Assembly: GCF_036324365.1 (NCBI RefSeq)
Contig: NZ_CP137080.1
Span: 930,001-994,000, forward strand
Origin: Microbacterium limosum
GTDB lineage: Bacteria > Actinomycetota > Actinomycetes > Actinomycetales > Microbacteriaceae
Direction of reading: 5' to 3'
Length of the DNA stretch: 64,000 bases
Positions 9,640 to 21,129 of this stretch are shown piece by piece. The position numbers and the translations under genes were made by a program. The notes beneath the pieces are model-generated. The model was not told the DNA's origin, ran no database searches, and saw only the letters and a list, made by a program, of their open reading frames with translations. Each line of letters starts with the position of its first letter. The first letter of the stretch is position 1.

Positions 9640-10560
9640 ATGCAGACCCGCACCATGCCCGTCCCCGACGGTCTCGACGGTCAGCGCGTGGATGCCGCGT
9701 TGGCGAAGATGCTCGGATTCTCCCGCACCTTCGCCGCGGAGGTCGCGGAGGCCGGCGGTGTCGCGCAGTCGGGCCGCCCGCTCGGCAAGTCCGACCGCGT
9801 GAGCGCGGGCGAGTGGCTCGAGGTGAACTGGCAGCCGCGTACGGAGCCGCAGATCGTCCCCGTCGAGGTGCCCGACCTCGGGATCGTCTACGACGACGAC
9901 GAGATGGTCGTCGTCGACAAGCCCACGGGCGTGGCCGCTCACCCCTCTCTCGGATGGGAGGGGCCCACGGTGCTCGGCGCCCTTGCGGCGGGCGGCTTCC
10001 GCATCGCGACCACGGGTGCGGCCGAGCGACAGGGCGTCGTACACCGCCTTGATGTCGGCACGAGCGGCCTGATGGTCGTGGCGAAGACCGAGGGCGCCTA
10101 CACGGCGCTCAAGCGCGCCTTCAAGGAGCGCGAGGTGGCGAAGGTCTACCACGCCGTCGTGCAGGGGCATCCCGATCCCCTGTCGGGCACCATCGACGCC
10201 CCGATCGGTCGCCACCCCTCCCATTCCTGGAAGTTCGCGGTGACACCCTCGGGCAAGGACTCGGTCACCCACTACGAGACCACGGAGGCGTTCCCGGGCG
10301 CCTCGCTTCTCGAGATCCACCTCGAGACGGGCCGTACCCACCAGATCCGCGTGCACATGGCGGCCCACCGGCATCCCTGCGTCGGCGATCCCCTGTACGG
10401 CGCCGATCCGACGCTCTCGGCCAAGCTCGGGCTCACCCGGCAGTGGCTGCACGCACGGCGGCTGGGGCTCACGCACCCGGCCACGGGCGAGTGGATGACC
10501 TTCACCTCCGAGTATCCAGAGGATCTCGCGCACGCGCTGGAGATCCTGCGGGGCGGGTGA
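9640..10560 (+). CDS. RluA/RluD-family 23S rRNA pseudouridine synthase
   Basis: Converts uridine to pseudouridine in large-subunit rRNA. The 306 residues contain an N-terminal S4 RNA-binding domain (about 8-70) and the RluA catalytic domain with [19 protein letters not shown], whose Asp is the nucleophile, plus the closing block HQIRVHMA. Start is ATG 9640; GTG 9634 two codons earlier overlaps the lspA stop as GTGA and may be the real coupled start. The gene follows lspA in many bacteria. It converges on the NUDIX gene with only 3 nt between stops. Confidence 0.93.
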   Translation: MQTRTMPVPDGLDGQRVDAALAKMLGFSRTFAAEVAEAGGVAQSGRPLGKSDRVSAGEWLEVNWQPRTEPQIVPVEVPDLGIVYDDDEMVVVDKPTGVAAHPSLGWEGPTVLGALAAGGFRIATTGAAERQGVVHRLDVGTSGLMVVAKTEGAYTALKRAFKEREVAKVYHAVVQGHPDPLSGTIDAPIGRHPSHSWKFAVTPSGKDSVTHYETTEAFPGASLLEIHLETGRTHQIRVHMAAHRHPCVGDPLYGADPTLSAKLGLTRQWLHARRLGLTHPATGEWMTFTSEYPEDLAHALEILRGG

Positions 10561-10563
10561 GCG

Positions 10564-11034
10564 TCACCGCTCGAAGAACGCCTCGGGCGCACCGCTGAGC
10601 GCAAGCCGGATCGCGCGCTTCTTGCCCTCGGGTGCGAGGGCGATCGCGTCGTGCGGGGCCATCCAGCGCAGCTGCGTCAGCTCTCCGTCGGCGGGCCACG
10701 GATCGCCGTCCTCCCATATGCACAGGAAGGCGATGTCGAGGTAGTCGACCTGGTCGCCGCCCACGTGGGTGATGCGCGGCACCTGGTGCACCGACAGGAG
10801 ACGCTCCACCCGGATGCGGATGCCCGCCTCCTCGAGCGCCTCGCGACGTGCCGTCTCGGCGGGTTCCTCGCCGGGGTCGACGATTCCGGAGATCGGCGCC
10901 CAGGCGCCGTTGTCGCTCCGGCGTCCCATGAGCACCTCGTCGGCCCTCACGACGACGGCGGTCACTCCGACGAGGGGAAGGGGGGCGTGCCCGATGTGCC
11001 GGCGCAGCGCGAGGACGAAGTCGGGGGTCGGCAT
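10564..11034 (-). CDS. NUDIX hydrolase
   Basis: Pyrophosphohydrolase of the NUDIX superfamily; substrate not deducible, though the size and the MutT/ADP-ribose-type layout suggest nucleotide-diphosphate clean-up. The 156 residues show the NUDIX box GIVDPGEEPAETARREALEEAGI at about 51-73 with the REALEEAG core intact. ATG 11034 lies exactly 6 nt after TAGGGT (11046-11041 on this strand), so the mRNA is probably leaderless. Divergent from dnaE. Confidence 0.9.
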   Translation of the reverse strand: MPTPDFVLALRRHIGHAPLPLVGVTAVVVRADEVLMGRRSDNGAWAPISGIVDPGEEPAETARREALEEAGIRIRVERLLSVHQVPRITHVGGDQVDYLDIAFLCIWEDGDPWPADGELTQLRWMAPHDAIALAPEGKKRAIRLALSGAPEAFFER

Positions 11035-11084
11035 GCCGACACCCTACCGGCGGGGGTGTCGGCGGCCACGCGTAGGCTGGTCGC
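11035..11084. promoter_or_regulatory. divergent NUDIX/dnaE promoter region with inverted repeat
   Basis: Fifty base pairs separate the two start codons and hold both -10 elements: TAGGGT (11046-11041, minus) and TAGGCT (11073-11078, plus), each 6 nt from its start codon. A perfect 10-bp inverted repeat, GCCGACACCC (11035-11044) with GGGTGTCGGC (11054-11063), overlaps the NUDIX -10 and could be an operator or simply chance in G+C-rich DNA. Confidence 0.7.
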
Positions 11085-14000
11085 GTGGCAGCCGACTCCT
11101 TCGTACATCTGCACGTCCACAGCGAGTACTCGATGCTCGACGGTGCGGCCCGCGTGGGCCCGATGGTGCAGGAGGCGGCCAAGCAGGGGATGCCCGCGCT
11201 GGCGGTGACCGACCACGGCAACACCTTCGGCGCCTTCGAGTTCTACAAGGCCGCGAAGGATGCCGGCGTCAAGCCGATCATCGGCATCGAGGCCTACGTG
11301 ACACCCGGCACGCACCGCGCGGACAAGGCCCGCGTGCGGTGGGGGAGCCCGGACCAGGCCGACGACGACGTGTCGGGTGCCGGCGCCTACACGCACATGA
11401 CCCTGCTGTCGCACTCGACCCAGGGCATGCACAACCTGTTCCGCCTCTCCTCCAAGGCGAGCATCGAGGGCTACTACTTCAAGCCGCGCATGGACCGCGA
11501 GCTGCTGCAGACCTATTCGTCCGGACTCATCGCCACGACGGGGTGCCCCTCCGGCGAGGTGCAGACCCGACTGCGGCTCGGGCAGTACGACGCGGCGAGG
11601 GCGGCGGCCGCCGAGTTCCAGGACATCTTCGGCAAGGAGAACTACTTCGCCGAGATCATGGACCACGGCCTCGGGATCGAGCGCCGCGTCATGGCAGATC
11701 TGCTGCGCCTGGCCAAGGATCTCGACATCCCGCTCGTCGCGACGAACGACCTCCACTACACGCACCAGCACGACGCCACGAGCCACGCGGCGCTGCTCTG
11801 CGTGCAGTCGGGTTCCACCCTCGACGATCCCAAGCGGTTCAAGTTCGACGGCGACGGCTACTACCTGAAATCGGCCGCCGAGATGCGGCAGGTCTTCCGC
11901 GACCACCCCGAGGCGTGCGACAACACCCTGCTGATCGCAGAGCGGTGCCAGAGCGAGTTCAACACCAGCGCGAACTACATGCCCCGGTACCCCGTGCCCG
12001 ACGGTGAGACGGAGCAGTCCTGGTTCGTCAAGGAGATCGAGAAGGGCCTGCAGTACCGATACCCGGGCGGGGTGCCGGACGAGGTGCGCCGTCAGGCGGA
12101 GTACGAGACCGACGTCATCGTCCAGATGGGCTTCCCGGGATACTTCCTCGTCGTGGCCGACTTCATCAACTGGGCCAAGGACAACGGGATCCGCGTCGGT
12201 CCGGGGCGCGGCTCGGGCGCCGGATCCATGGCGGCGTACGCGATGCGCATCACGGATCTGGACCCCCTTCAGCACGGCCTGATCTTCGAGCGCTTCCTCA
12301 ACCCCGACCGCGTCTCCATGCCCGACTTCGACGTCGACTTCGACGACCGTCGCCGCGGCGAGGTCATCCAGTACGTCACCGAGAAGTACGGCGACGACCG
12401 GGTGGCCCAGATCGTCACGTACGGCACGATCAAGGCGAAGCAGGCGCTCAAGGACGCCAGCCGCGTGCTCGGCTTCCCCTTCGGCATGGGGGAGAAACTC
12501 ACGAAGGCGATGCCGCCCGCCGTGATGGGCAAGGACATGCCCCTCGACGGCATGTTCGACCCGCAGCATCCGCGCTATAAGGAGGCGTCGGAGTTCCGCA
12601 CCCTCATCGAGACCGATCCCGAGTCCAAGACGGTCTTCGACACCGCCGTGGGACTGGAGAACCTCAAGCGGCAGTGGGGCGTGCACGCCGCCGGCGTCAT
12701 CATGTCGAGCGAGCCGCTGATCGACATCATCCCGATCATGAAGCGGGAGCAGGACGGCCAGATCGTCACGCAGTTCGACTACCCGGCGTGCGAGTCGCTC
12801 GGCCTGATCAAGATGGATTTTCTCGGGCTTCGCAACCTCACGATCATCGACGACGCCCTCGACAACATCCGCGCCAACCGGAACGAGAACCTCGTCCTGG
12901 AGGATCTCGCTCTCGACGACGCCGCGTCGTACGAACTTCTCGCGCGGGGCGACACCCTCGGCGTCTTCCAGCTCGACGGCGGACCGATGCGATCGCTGCT
13001 GCGCCTCATGAAGCCCGACAACTTCGAGGACATCTCCGCCGTGCTCGCGCTGTACCGGCCGGGCCCGATGGGCGTGAACTCGCACATCAACTACGCGCTG
13101 CGCAAGAACGGCCAGCAGGAGATCGAGCCGATCCACCCCGAGCTCGCCGAGCCCCTCGCCGACATCCTCGACACCACCTACGGCCTGATCGTGTACCAGG
13201 AGCAGGTCATGGCGGTGGCACAGCGCGTCGCGGGGTACTCGCTCGGACAGGCCGATCTGCTGCGCCGCGCGATGGGGAAGAAGAAGAAGTCCGAGCTCGA
13301 CAAGCAGAAGGAGATCTTCTTCGGCGGCATGACCGAGCGGGGCTTCTCGGATGCCGCGCAGCAGACCCTCTGGAAGGTGCTGGAGTCGTTCGCGGACTAC
13401 GCCTTCAACAAGGCGCACACGGCGGCCTACGGTCTCGTGTCCTATTGGACGGCATACCTCAAGGCGCACTATCCCGCCGAGTACATGGCCGCCCTCCTGA
13501 CGAGCGTGGGGGACTCGAAGGACAAGCTCGCGATCTACCTCAACGAGTGCCGCCGCATGGGCATCAAGGTGCTGCCGCCGGATGTCAGCCAGTCGATCCG
13601 CTACTTCGCCGCCGTCGGCGACGACATCCGCTTCGGCCTCGGGGCCATTCGCAACGTCGGTGCCAACGTCGTCGAGGCGATCGTCGCGGCCCGGCGGGAG
13701 ACGGAGTTCACGACCTTCCACGACTTCCTCCAACGCGTTCCGCTGCAGGTCGCCAACAAGCGCACGATCGAGTCGCTCATCAAGGCCGGCGCCTTCGACT
13801 CCACCGGGGCGACGCGTCGGGCGCTGCTGGAGGTGCACGAAGACGCCGTCGAGCAGGTCGTGCTCGACAAGCGCCGTGAGGCCAACGGCGAGGTCGGCTT
13901 CGACTTCGACAGCCTGTGGGATGAGCCGCAGACCGCCCAGAAGGTGCCCCAGCGGCCTGAGTGGACGAAGAAGGACAAGCTCGCGTTCGAGCGCGAGATG

Positions 14001-14600
14001 CTCGGACTGTACGTCTCGGATCACCCGCTGGCCGGGCTGGAGGTGCCGCTCGCGAAGCACGCTTCGCTCGGCATCCACGAGCTGCTGGCATCGGACGACC
14101 TCTCGGACGGGGAGCAGGTGACGATCGCCGGCCTCGTCACGAGCGCCCAGCACCGCGTCGCCAAGTCCAGCGGCAATCCGTACGGCATGATCACCGTCGA
14201 GGACTTCAACGGCGAGATCACGGTCATGTTCATGGGCAAGACGTACCAGGAGTTCCAGCCGATACTGCAGGCCGATTCGATCCTCGTGGTGCGCGGGCGG
14301 ATCTCGCGTCGCGACGACGGGATGAACCTGCACGCCGTGTCGGCGATGGCGCCGGCACTCGACTCGTTCGACGCGTCGGGTGCGCTCGACCTCGTCATCC
14401 CCGAGCATCGAGCGACACAGCCCGTCATCGGCGACCTCGCCGAGATCCTCGCGCGGCACGGGGGGTCCACCGAGGTTCGGCTCACGCTCACGAAGGGCCA
14501 GGTCGCGAAGGTCTTCGAGGTGCCGCACCCCGTGAAGATCTCCGCCGACCTGTACGGGGAGCTCAAGTCGCTGCTCGGCCCGGGGTGCCTCGGGGGGTGA
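11085..14600 (+). CDS. dnaE: replicative DNA polymerase III alpha subunit DnaE
   Basis: C-family replicative polymerase. The 1171-residue protein begins with the PHP domain (SFVHLHVHSEYSMLDG, then AVTDHGNTFGAFEFY), followed by the palm with the catalytic acidic motif PDFDVDFDD starting at about residue 413, fingers with YGTIKAKQALKDASRVLG, the beta-clamp region and a C-terminal OB fold (about 1010-1080). The first PHP residues are conserved (HLHVHSEYS), suggesting a retained metal-binding proofreading site as in mycobacterial DnaE1. Start GTG 11085 follows TAGGCT by 6 nt, so leaderless. A hairpin follows the stop. Confidence 0.97.
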   Translation: MAADSFVHLHVHSEYSMLDGAARVGPMVQEAAKQGMPALAVTDHGNTFGAFEFYKAAKDAGVKPIIGIEAYVTPGTHRADKARVRWGSPDQADDDVSGAGAYTHMTLLSHSTQGMHNLFRLSSKASIEGYYFKPRMDRELLQTYSSGLIATTGCPSGEVQTRLRLGQYDAARAAAAEFQDIFGKENYFAEIMDHGLGIERRVMADLLRLAKDLDIPLVATNDLHYTHQHDATSHAALLCVQSGSTLDDPKRFKFDGDGYYLKSAAEMRQVFRDHPEACDNTLLIAERCQSEFNTSANYMPRYPVPDGETEQSWFVKEIEKGLQYRYPGGVPDEVRRQAEYETDVIVQMGFPGYFLVVADFINWAKDNGIRVGPGRGSGAGSMAAYAMRITDLDPLQHGLIFERFLNPDRVSMPDFDVDFDDRRRGEVIQYVTEKYGDDRVAQIVTYGTIKAKQALKDASRVLGFPFGMGEKLTKAMPPAVMGKDMPLDGMFDPQHPRYKEASEFRTLIETDPESKTVFDTAVGLENLKRQWGVHAAGVIMSSEPLIDIIPIMKREQDGQIVTQFDYPACESLGLIKMDFLGLRNLTIIDDALDNIRANRNENLVLEDLALDDAASYELLARGDTLGVFQLDGGPMRSLLRLMKPDNFEDISAVLALYRPGPMGVNSHINYALRKNGQQEIEPIHPELAEPLADILDTTYGLIVYQEQVMAVAQRVAGYSLGQADLLRRAMGKKKKSELDKQKEIFFGGMTERGFSDAAQQTLWKVLESFADYAFNKAHTAAYGLVSYWTAYLKAHYPAEYMAALLTSVGDSKDKLAIYLNECRRMGIKVLPPDVSQSIRYFAAVGDDIRFGLGAIRNVGANVVEAIVAARRETEFTTFHDFLQRVPLQVANKRTIESLIKAGAFDSTGATRRALLEVHEDAVEQVVLDKRREANGEVGFDFDSLWDEPQTAQKVPQRPEWTKKDKLAFEREMLGLYVSDHPLAGLEVPLAKHASLGIHELLASDDLSDGEQVTIAGLVTSAQHRVAKSSGNPYGMITVEDFNGEITVMFMGKTYQEFQPILQADSILVVRGRISRRDDGMNLHAVSAMAPALDSFDASGALDLVIPEHRATQPVIGDLAEILARHGGSTEVRLTLTKGQVAKVFEVPHPVKISADLYGELKSLLGPGCLGG

Positions 14601-14601
14601 G

Positions 14602-14626
14602 GCGGGGGCGGCGAAGCCGCCCCCGC
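14602..14626 (+). terminator. hairpin immediately after dnaE
   Basis: Perfect 11-bp inverted repeat (14602-14612 and 14616-14626) with a GAA loop begins 1 nt after the dnaE stop codon. Very G+C-rich stem, no U-tract; a likely actinobacterial-type terminator or 3' end stabiliser. Confidence 0.7.
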
Positions 14627-14687
14627 TCCTCCAGCCGGCGACGGTAAGGTAGGCGAGGCGCGCAGCGCCGGACGAAAGGGGAACAGC

Positions 14688-15677
14688 GTGAGCGATGCAC
14701 AGGCCGGATCGGACCCGATCGAGCAGCACACCGCGTCCGACACGGAGACGCCGACTCGCGAGGGTCAGTACGGGGTCGGACCCTTCACCATCCGTGAGGT
14801 CGCCATCCTCGCGTTCTGGGCCGTCGCGTTCCTCGCTTCGTTCTTCTCCATCTGGGGTCGCGCGTTCAGTTCGGTGTGGATGAGCGGCATCGAGTGGATC
14901 CTGCTCATCGGCGCTCCCACCGTGGCGGTCTTCCTCATCGTGCTCCGACGCTTCTCGCCGGAGGGGATCCGCCGTGTCGGGTCGCTCGGCATCGACCAGT
15001 TCGCGTCGGTCGTGTTCTCCGTGGCGGCCCTGCTGTGGCTGCAGTACATCTGGAGCACGATCGCGACGGTCGCAGGACGCGGCCCGTGGCTGACGACGTG
15101 GGTGATCTGGGTCGAGTTCTTCGCGATGCTCGCGCTGGTGTTCCTCACCGTGTTCGCACCCTACGTGGCTCCGTTCGACGAGGACTTCCGCGGACGACCC
15201 GAGGTGCCGGCCCACCGCAACGCGCGTCCGGTGCGCGCCGTGATCCCCCGGCCGGCGCCGGAGCCGAAGCCCGAGGCCGGGTCCGTCGCGACCAGCGAGC
15301 CGCAGACGTCCTCGATGACCGAGGCCTTCGCGCCGCTCGGCGACCCGTATGCGGCGGAGCCCCGCGACACCGATACCGGCGCCCCCGCCGCAGACACCGG
15401 CCGGGCTCCCGCTCCCGCCTATGCGCGCTCCGGCTACGACCCTTCCGCGCCCGACGCCGAGGAAGCCCCCGCTCCGGCCGCATCCGAACAGCCCTTCTGG
15501 GCGCTGGTGCCCGTCGAGCGCGACGTGGTCGACGAGGCCACCGGGGCTCCGATGTTCCGCATCGGCCCCACCGCCTGGGCTCTCGTCGTGGCCGATCGCG
15601 GGTCCAGCTTCCTCGTGCGCCACGAGGACGGTCGCGTCGGTGTGCTCAACGACGTCTCCGGCGTCACCCGCGGCTGA
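14688..15677 (+). CDS. four-helix membrane protein with Pro/Ala-rich tail and C-terminal beta-type domain, unknown function
   Basis: I do not recognise a named family. The 329 residues show four hydrophobic helices (about 33-55, 65-85, 103-124, 133-153), then a disordered Pro/Ala/Glu stretch to about 265, and a compact C-terminal segment (FWALVPVERDVVDEATGAPMF to the end) whose VVDEATG, ALVVADRGSSFLVRHEDG and GVLNDVSG look like a small beta-rich domain. Start GTG 14688 follows AAAGGGGAACAGC, a plausible ribosome site; TAAGGT at 14645-14650 may be its -10. It lies between dnaE and hisD. Confidence 0.75.
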   Translation: MSDAQAGSDPIEQHTASDTETPTREGQYGVGPFTIREVAILAFWAVAFLASFFSIWGRAFSSVWMSGIEWILLIGAPTVAVFLIVLRRFSPEGIRRVGSLGIDQFASVVFSVAALLWLQYIWSTIATVAGRGPWLTTWVIWVEFFAMLALVFLTVFAPYVAPFDEDFRGRPEVPAHRNARPVRAVIPRPAPEPKPEAGSVATSEPQTSSMTEAFAPLGDPYAAEPRDTDTGAPAADTGRAPAPAYARSGYDPSAPDAEEAPAPAASEQPFWALVPVERDVVDEATGAPMFRIGPTAWALVVADRGSSFLVRHEDGRVGVLNDVSGVTRG

Positions 15678-15696
15678 GCGCCGGTAGCCTGGAACG

Positions 15697-17037
15697 ATGC
15701 GCACGATCGATCTGCGCGGTGTTTCCGCGCGCGACGCGGCGGCCCTCGTCCCTCGGGCCGTCGAGGCCCGCGAGAACGCCCTGAAGGTGGCCGGCGACCT
15801 CGTCGCCGATGTCCGAGACCGAGGCGAGGCCGCCCTGCGCGAGCACGCCGAACGTTTCGACGGCGTCAGCGGACATCCGCTGCGGGTTCCGAGAAGCGAC
15901 ATCGACGCCGCCGTCGCATCCCTCGACCCCGCGGTGCGGGACGCGCTCGAGCAGGCGATCGTGCGCGTACGGCGGGCATCCGCGGCCCAGGTGCCCGCGC
16001 CGGCCGTCACCGAGATCGCCCCGGGCGCCCGCGTCACGCAGCGCTGGCAGCCCGTGAGGCGGGTGGGCGTCTACGTGCCGGGAGGCAAGGCCGTCTATCC
16101 GTCCACCGTGGTGATGAACGTCGTGCCCGCGCAGGTCGCGGGCGTCGAGGCCGTCGCGCTCATGTCGCCGGCTCAACGCCCCGACGGCCGCGTCCACCCC
16201 ACGATCCTCGCGGCCGCCGGTATCCTGGGGGTGCAAGAGGTATATGCGATCGGGGGAGCGAGCGCGATCAGCGCGCTCGCGCACGGGATCGACGAGATCG
16301 GTCTCGAGGCCGTGGACGTCGTGACGGGGCCCGGGAACAACTTCGTCGCCGCGGCCAAGCGCCACGTGGCGGGGATGGTCGGCATCGACTCGGAGGCGGG
16401 CGCCACCGAGATCCTCGTCATCGCGGACGCGACCGCTGATCCCGTCGTCGTCGCGGCCGACCTCGTGAGTCAGGCCGAGCACGACGAGCAGGCGGGCTCC
16501 GTCCTGGTGACGGACTCGCCGGAGCTCGCCCGCGCGGTCGAGCGGGAGACGGAGCGCCTGGCGGCCCGCACGCTTCACAGCAGGCGGGTGAAGGCCGCTC
16601 TCGAGGGGTCGCAGTCGGCCATCGTGATCGTCGACGACCTCGCCGCCGCGGCAGACTTCAGCAACGCCTACGCGCCCGAGCATCTCGAGGTGGTCACGGC
16701 CGAGCCCGAGGACCTGCTTCCGCGGCTGACCAGTGCCGGGGCGATCTTCCTCGGCGCGAGCACGCCGGTGAGCCTCGGCGACTACCTCGCCGGAAGCAAT
16801 CACGTCCTGCCCACCGGGGGACAGGCCCGCTACGCGGCGGGGCTGGGAGCGCACACGTTCCTCCGGCCGCAGCAGGTCATCTCGTACGACCGCGCGGCGC
16901 TTGCCGAGGTGGCGGGGCCGATCATCGCCCTCGCCGAGGCCGAGGCGCTGCCGGCGCACGGCGAGGCCATCACCGCGCGCTTCTCGCCCGAACGGCTGAC
17001 CGGCGGCAGCGCCATCGACGCGGCATCCACCGACTGA
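15697..17037 (+). CDS. hisD: histidinol dehydrogenase HisD
   Basis: Zn-dependent, NAD-linked enzyme for the last two oxidations of histidine synthesis. The 446 residues carry the family signature around DVVTGPGNNFVAAAKR and the Zn-ligand/catalytic block (SEAGATEILVIADATADP, then QAEHDEQAGS), ending with the conserved AGLGAHTFLR region. ATG 15697 lies exactly 6 nt after TAGCCT (15685-15690), so leaderless. No other his genes are nearby; nrdR follows after 9 nt. Confidence 0.96.
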   Translation: MRTIDLRGVSARDAAALVPRAVEARENALKVAGDLVADVRDRGEAALREHAERFDGVSGHPLRVPRSDIDAAVASLDPAVRDALEQAIVRVRRASAAQVPAPAVTEIAPGARVTQRWQPVRRVGVYVPGGKAVYPSTVVMNVVPAQVAGVEAVALMSPAQRPDGRVHPTILAAAGILGVQEVYAIGGASAISALAHGIDEIGLEAVDVVTGPGNNFVAAAKRHVAGMVGIDSEAGATEILVIADATADPVVVAADLVSQAEHDEQAGSVLVTDSPELARAVERETERLAARTLHSRRVKAALEGSQSAIVIVDDLAAAADFSNAYAPEHLEVVTAEPEDLLPRLTSAGAIFLGASTPVSLGDYLAGSNHVLPTGGQARYAAGLGAHTFLRPQQVISYDRAALAEVAGPIIALAEAEALPAHGEAITARFSPERLTGGSAIDAASTD

Positions 17038-17046
17038 GCGATACTC

Positions 17047-17520
17047 ATGCACTGTCCGTTCTGCCGCCACGCCGACTCCCGCGTCATCGACTCCCGCACG
17101 AGCGACGACGGGCTGTCGATCCGCCGGCGCCGTCAGTGTCCCGAGTGCGGGGGCCGTTTCTCGACGATCGAGACGGCCAGCCTGAACGTCATCAAGCGCT
17201 CCGGCGTCATCGAGCCCTTCAGCCGGGAGAAGGTCATGTCGGGGGCGCGAAAGGCATGCCAGGGCCGGCCCGTGACGGAGGCCGATCTCGCGATACTGGC
17301 GCAGAGCGTCGAAGAGACGGTGCGTCAGACGGGGTCGTCGCAGATCGATGCGAACGACATCGGCCTGGCCATCCTGGGCCCGCTCCGGGAGCTCGACGAG
17401 GTCGCCTATCTGCGATTCGCCAGCGTGTATCAGGCCTTCGACTCGCTCGAGGACTTCGAGAGCGCCATCGGCGAGTTGCGTGCCGACCACGACCGCCCCC
17501 GTCGCCGCCCCGTCGAGTGA
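17047..17520 (+). CDS. nrdR: transcriptional repressor NrdR
   Basis: Nucleotide-sensing Zn protein that represses ribonucleotide reductase operons via NrdR boxes. The 157 residues contain the N-terminal zinc ribbon (Cys 3, 6, 31, 34) and an ATP-cone domain from about residue 50 ([16 protein letters not shown]). Start ATG 17047 is 9 nt after hisD. The C-terminal 15 residues are Arg/Pro-rich. No nrd genes are in the window, so it acts in trans. Confidence 0.97.
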   Translation: MHCPFCRHADSRVIDSRTSDDGLSIRRRRQCPECGGRFSTIETASLNVIKRSGVIEPFSREKVMSGARKACQGRPVTEADLAILAQSVEETVRQTGSSQIDANDIGLAILGPLRELDEVAYLRFASVYQAFDSLEDFESAIGELRADHDRPRRRPVE

Positions 17521-17549
17521 GCGCCCCGACCCGAAAGACCGAGGCCGCC

Positions 17550-18569
17550 ATGTACCGCGCCCTGTTCTCGCTCGTCCTCTCGCGGCTCGATCCGGAAGAC
17601 GCCCACCACCTCGCGATGCGGGTGATCAGGATCGCGGGCACACGGCCGATCGCCCGGATGCTGCGCCCCTTCACGCGGCCGGATCCCTCGCTCGCGGTCT
17701 CGGCGCTCGGTCTCGACTTCCCCTCCCCCTTCGGGGTCGCGGCGGGTTTCGACAAGGACGCGCACGGCGCCCTCGGTCTCGGCGCGCTCGGCTTCGGCCA
17801 CGTCGAAGTGGGCACGATCACCGCCGTGCCGCAGGACGGCAATCCGCGTCCGCGGCTCTTCCGGTTGATCCCCGACCGCGCGGTCGTCAACCGGATGGGA
17901 TTCAACAATGCGGGTGCGGAGGCGGCCGCCCACCGCCTCGCCCGGCTGCGCGGCCGACGCGATCGGCCCGTCCTCGGCGTGAACATCGGCAAGAGCCGCA
18001 TCGTGGATGTCGCGGACGCCACCGAGGACTACGTCCGCAGCGCCACGCTCCTCGCGCCCCTCGCGGATTACCTGGCCGTCAACGTCTCCTCGCCCAACAC
18101 TCCTGGGCTTCGCACCCTGCAGGCGGTGGAGAGCCTCGCCCCGCTGCTGAGGTCCGTCAAGGACGCCGCGGGAGCGACGCCCCTCCTGGTGAAGATCGCT
18201 CCCGACCTGGACGACGCCGAGGTCGACGCGGTCGCTGCCCTTGCGGTCGAGCTCGGACTCGACGGCATCATCGCGACGAACACGACGCTGTCGCGCGACG
18301 GGCTCGCATCGGCCCCCGACGTCGTCGCCGCGGCAGGAGCGGGCGGGCTCTCCGGCGCACCCCTCGCGGGGCGCGCCCTCGAGGTCTTGAGACGCGTGCG
18401 GGCCGCGGTCCCGGCCGACTTCTGCGTGATCTCCGTCGGAGGCGTCGAGACCGCCGAGGACGTGCGGGAGCGGCTCGCCGCGGGCGCCACCCTCGTCCAG
18501 GGCTATACGGCGTTCCTCTATCGCGGGCCCTTCTGGGCCCGTCAGATCAACCGCGGCCTCGTGGGCTGA
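17550..18569 (+). CDS. pyrD: dihydroorotate dehydrogenase (quinone), class 2 PyrD
   Basis: FMN enzyme of pyrimidine synthesis that passes electrons to the quinone pool at the inner membrane face. The 339 residues start with the class-2 N-terminal amphipathic membrane-binding helices (YRALFSLVLSRLDPEDAHHL), then the barrel with GVAAGFDKDAHGA, the catalytic-Ser segment YLAVNVSSPNTPGLR, and the FMN-phosphate block GGVETAEDVRERLAAGATLVQ. I chose ATG 17550; the frame is open further upstream inside nrdR without family residues. Converges on the DUF3043 gene. Confidence 0.96.
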   Translation: MYRALFSLVLSRLDPEDAHHLAMRVIRIAGTRPIARMLRPFTRPDPSLAVSALGLDFPSPFGVAAGFDKDAHGALGLGALGFGHVEVGTITAVPQDGNPRPRLFRLIPDRAVVNRMGFNNAGAEAAAHRLARLRGRRDRPVLGVNIGKSRIVDVADATEDYVRSATLLAPLADYLAVNVSSPNTPGLRTLQAVESLAPLLRSVKDAAGATPLLVKIAPDLDDAEVDAVAALAVELGLDGIIATNTTLSRDGLASAPDVVAAAGAGGLSGAPLAGRALEVLRRVRAAVPADFCVISVGGVETAEDVRERLAAGATLVQGYTAFLYRGPFWARQINRGLVG

Positions 18570-18584
18570 CGGCCCGCGCGGGGG

Positions 18585-20622
<2,038 letters not shown>

Positions 20623-20644
20623 ACTCTCCGAAAGGAGGACTGCC

Positions 20645-21007
20645 ATGACCGATACCACGATCGTTTCCACCGAGGCCCCCGCTCACGGTGTCACCCTCAC
20701 GACGGCGGCCGCGGCCAAGGTCAAGAGCCTGCTCGAGCAGGAGGGGCGTGACGACCTGCGTCTGCGTGTCGCCGTTCAACCGGGCGGATGCTCGGGCCTG
20801 ATCTATCAGCTCTACTTCGACGAGCGCTATCTCGACGGCGATGAGACGGTCGACTTCGACGGCGTCGAGGTCATCGTCGACAACATGAGCGTGCCCTACC
20901 TCGATGGCGCCGCCATCGATTTCAAGGACACCATCTCCGAGCAGGGATTCACCATCGACAACCCCAATGCCGCGGGCAGCTGCGCCTGCGGCGACAGCTT
21001 CCACTGA
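20645..21007 (+). CDS. erpA: HesB/ErpA-type iron-sulfur cluster carrier
   Basis: A-type carrier that binds and delivers Fe-S clusters. The 120 residues keep the three cluster cysteines (Cys 49 in GGCSG; Cys 113 and 115 in SCACG) and the fold HGVTLTTAAAAKVKSLL. ATG 20645 has AGGAGG (20633-20638) 6 nt upstream, and TAGACT at 20620-20625 overlaps the previous stop. Its place directly before the respiratory genes fits supply to Rieske-type proteins, which is inference. A strong hairpin follows. Confidence 0.94.
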   Translation: MTDTTIVSTEAPAHGVTLTTAAAAKVKSLLEQEGRDDLRLRVAVQPGGCSGLIYQLYFDERYLDGDETVDFDGVEVIVDNMSVPYLDGAAIDFKDTISEQGFTIDNPNAAGSCACGDSFH

Positions 21008-21022
21008 GCTGATCAGCCCCTT

Positions 21023-21063
21023 CCAGACGCCCAGTCCGACGTCGTGTCGGGCTGGGCGTCTGG
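21023..21063 (+). terminator. strong hairpin between erpA and ctaC
   Basis: 18-bp arms (21023-21040 and 21046-21063, one G-U pair) with a 5-nt loop, 16 nt after the erpA stop. It separates erpA from the ctaC promoter; no U-run. Confidence 0.8.
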
Positions 21064-21086
21064 CCTGAGTGCGGTGTGAATTGTCC

Positions 21087-21092
21087 TAGACT
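21087..21092 (+). promoter_or_regulatory. ctaC -10 element (TAGACT)
   Basis: TAGACT just after the erpA terminator gives a ctaC leader of about 30 nt that contains a ribosome site. It lies inside an upstream in-frame extension of ctaC, which argues against the longer start at 21076. Confidence 0.6.
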
Positions 21093-21129
21093 GACTCAAG
21101 TCACACCCGCGAGCCCCGAAAGGTGCACC

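Noticed and set aside
10962..16037. A 1691-codon open frame on the minus strand
   Set aside because: It is the antisense shadow of dnaE through hisD. Long empty frames are usual opposite G+C-rich genes, and its translation is low-complexity Arg/His/Asp with no domain.
21076..21129. GTG 21076 as the ctaC start
   Set aside because: It would bury the TAGACT promoter in coding sequence and place 18 residues before the basic start of the signal peptide.
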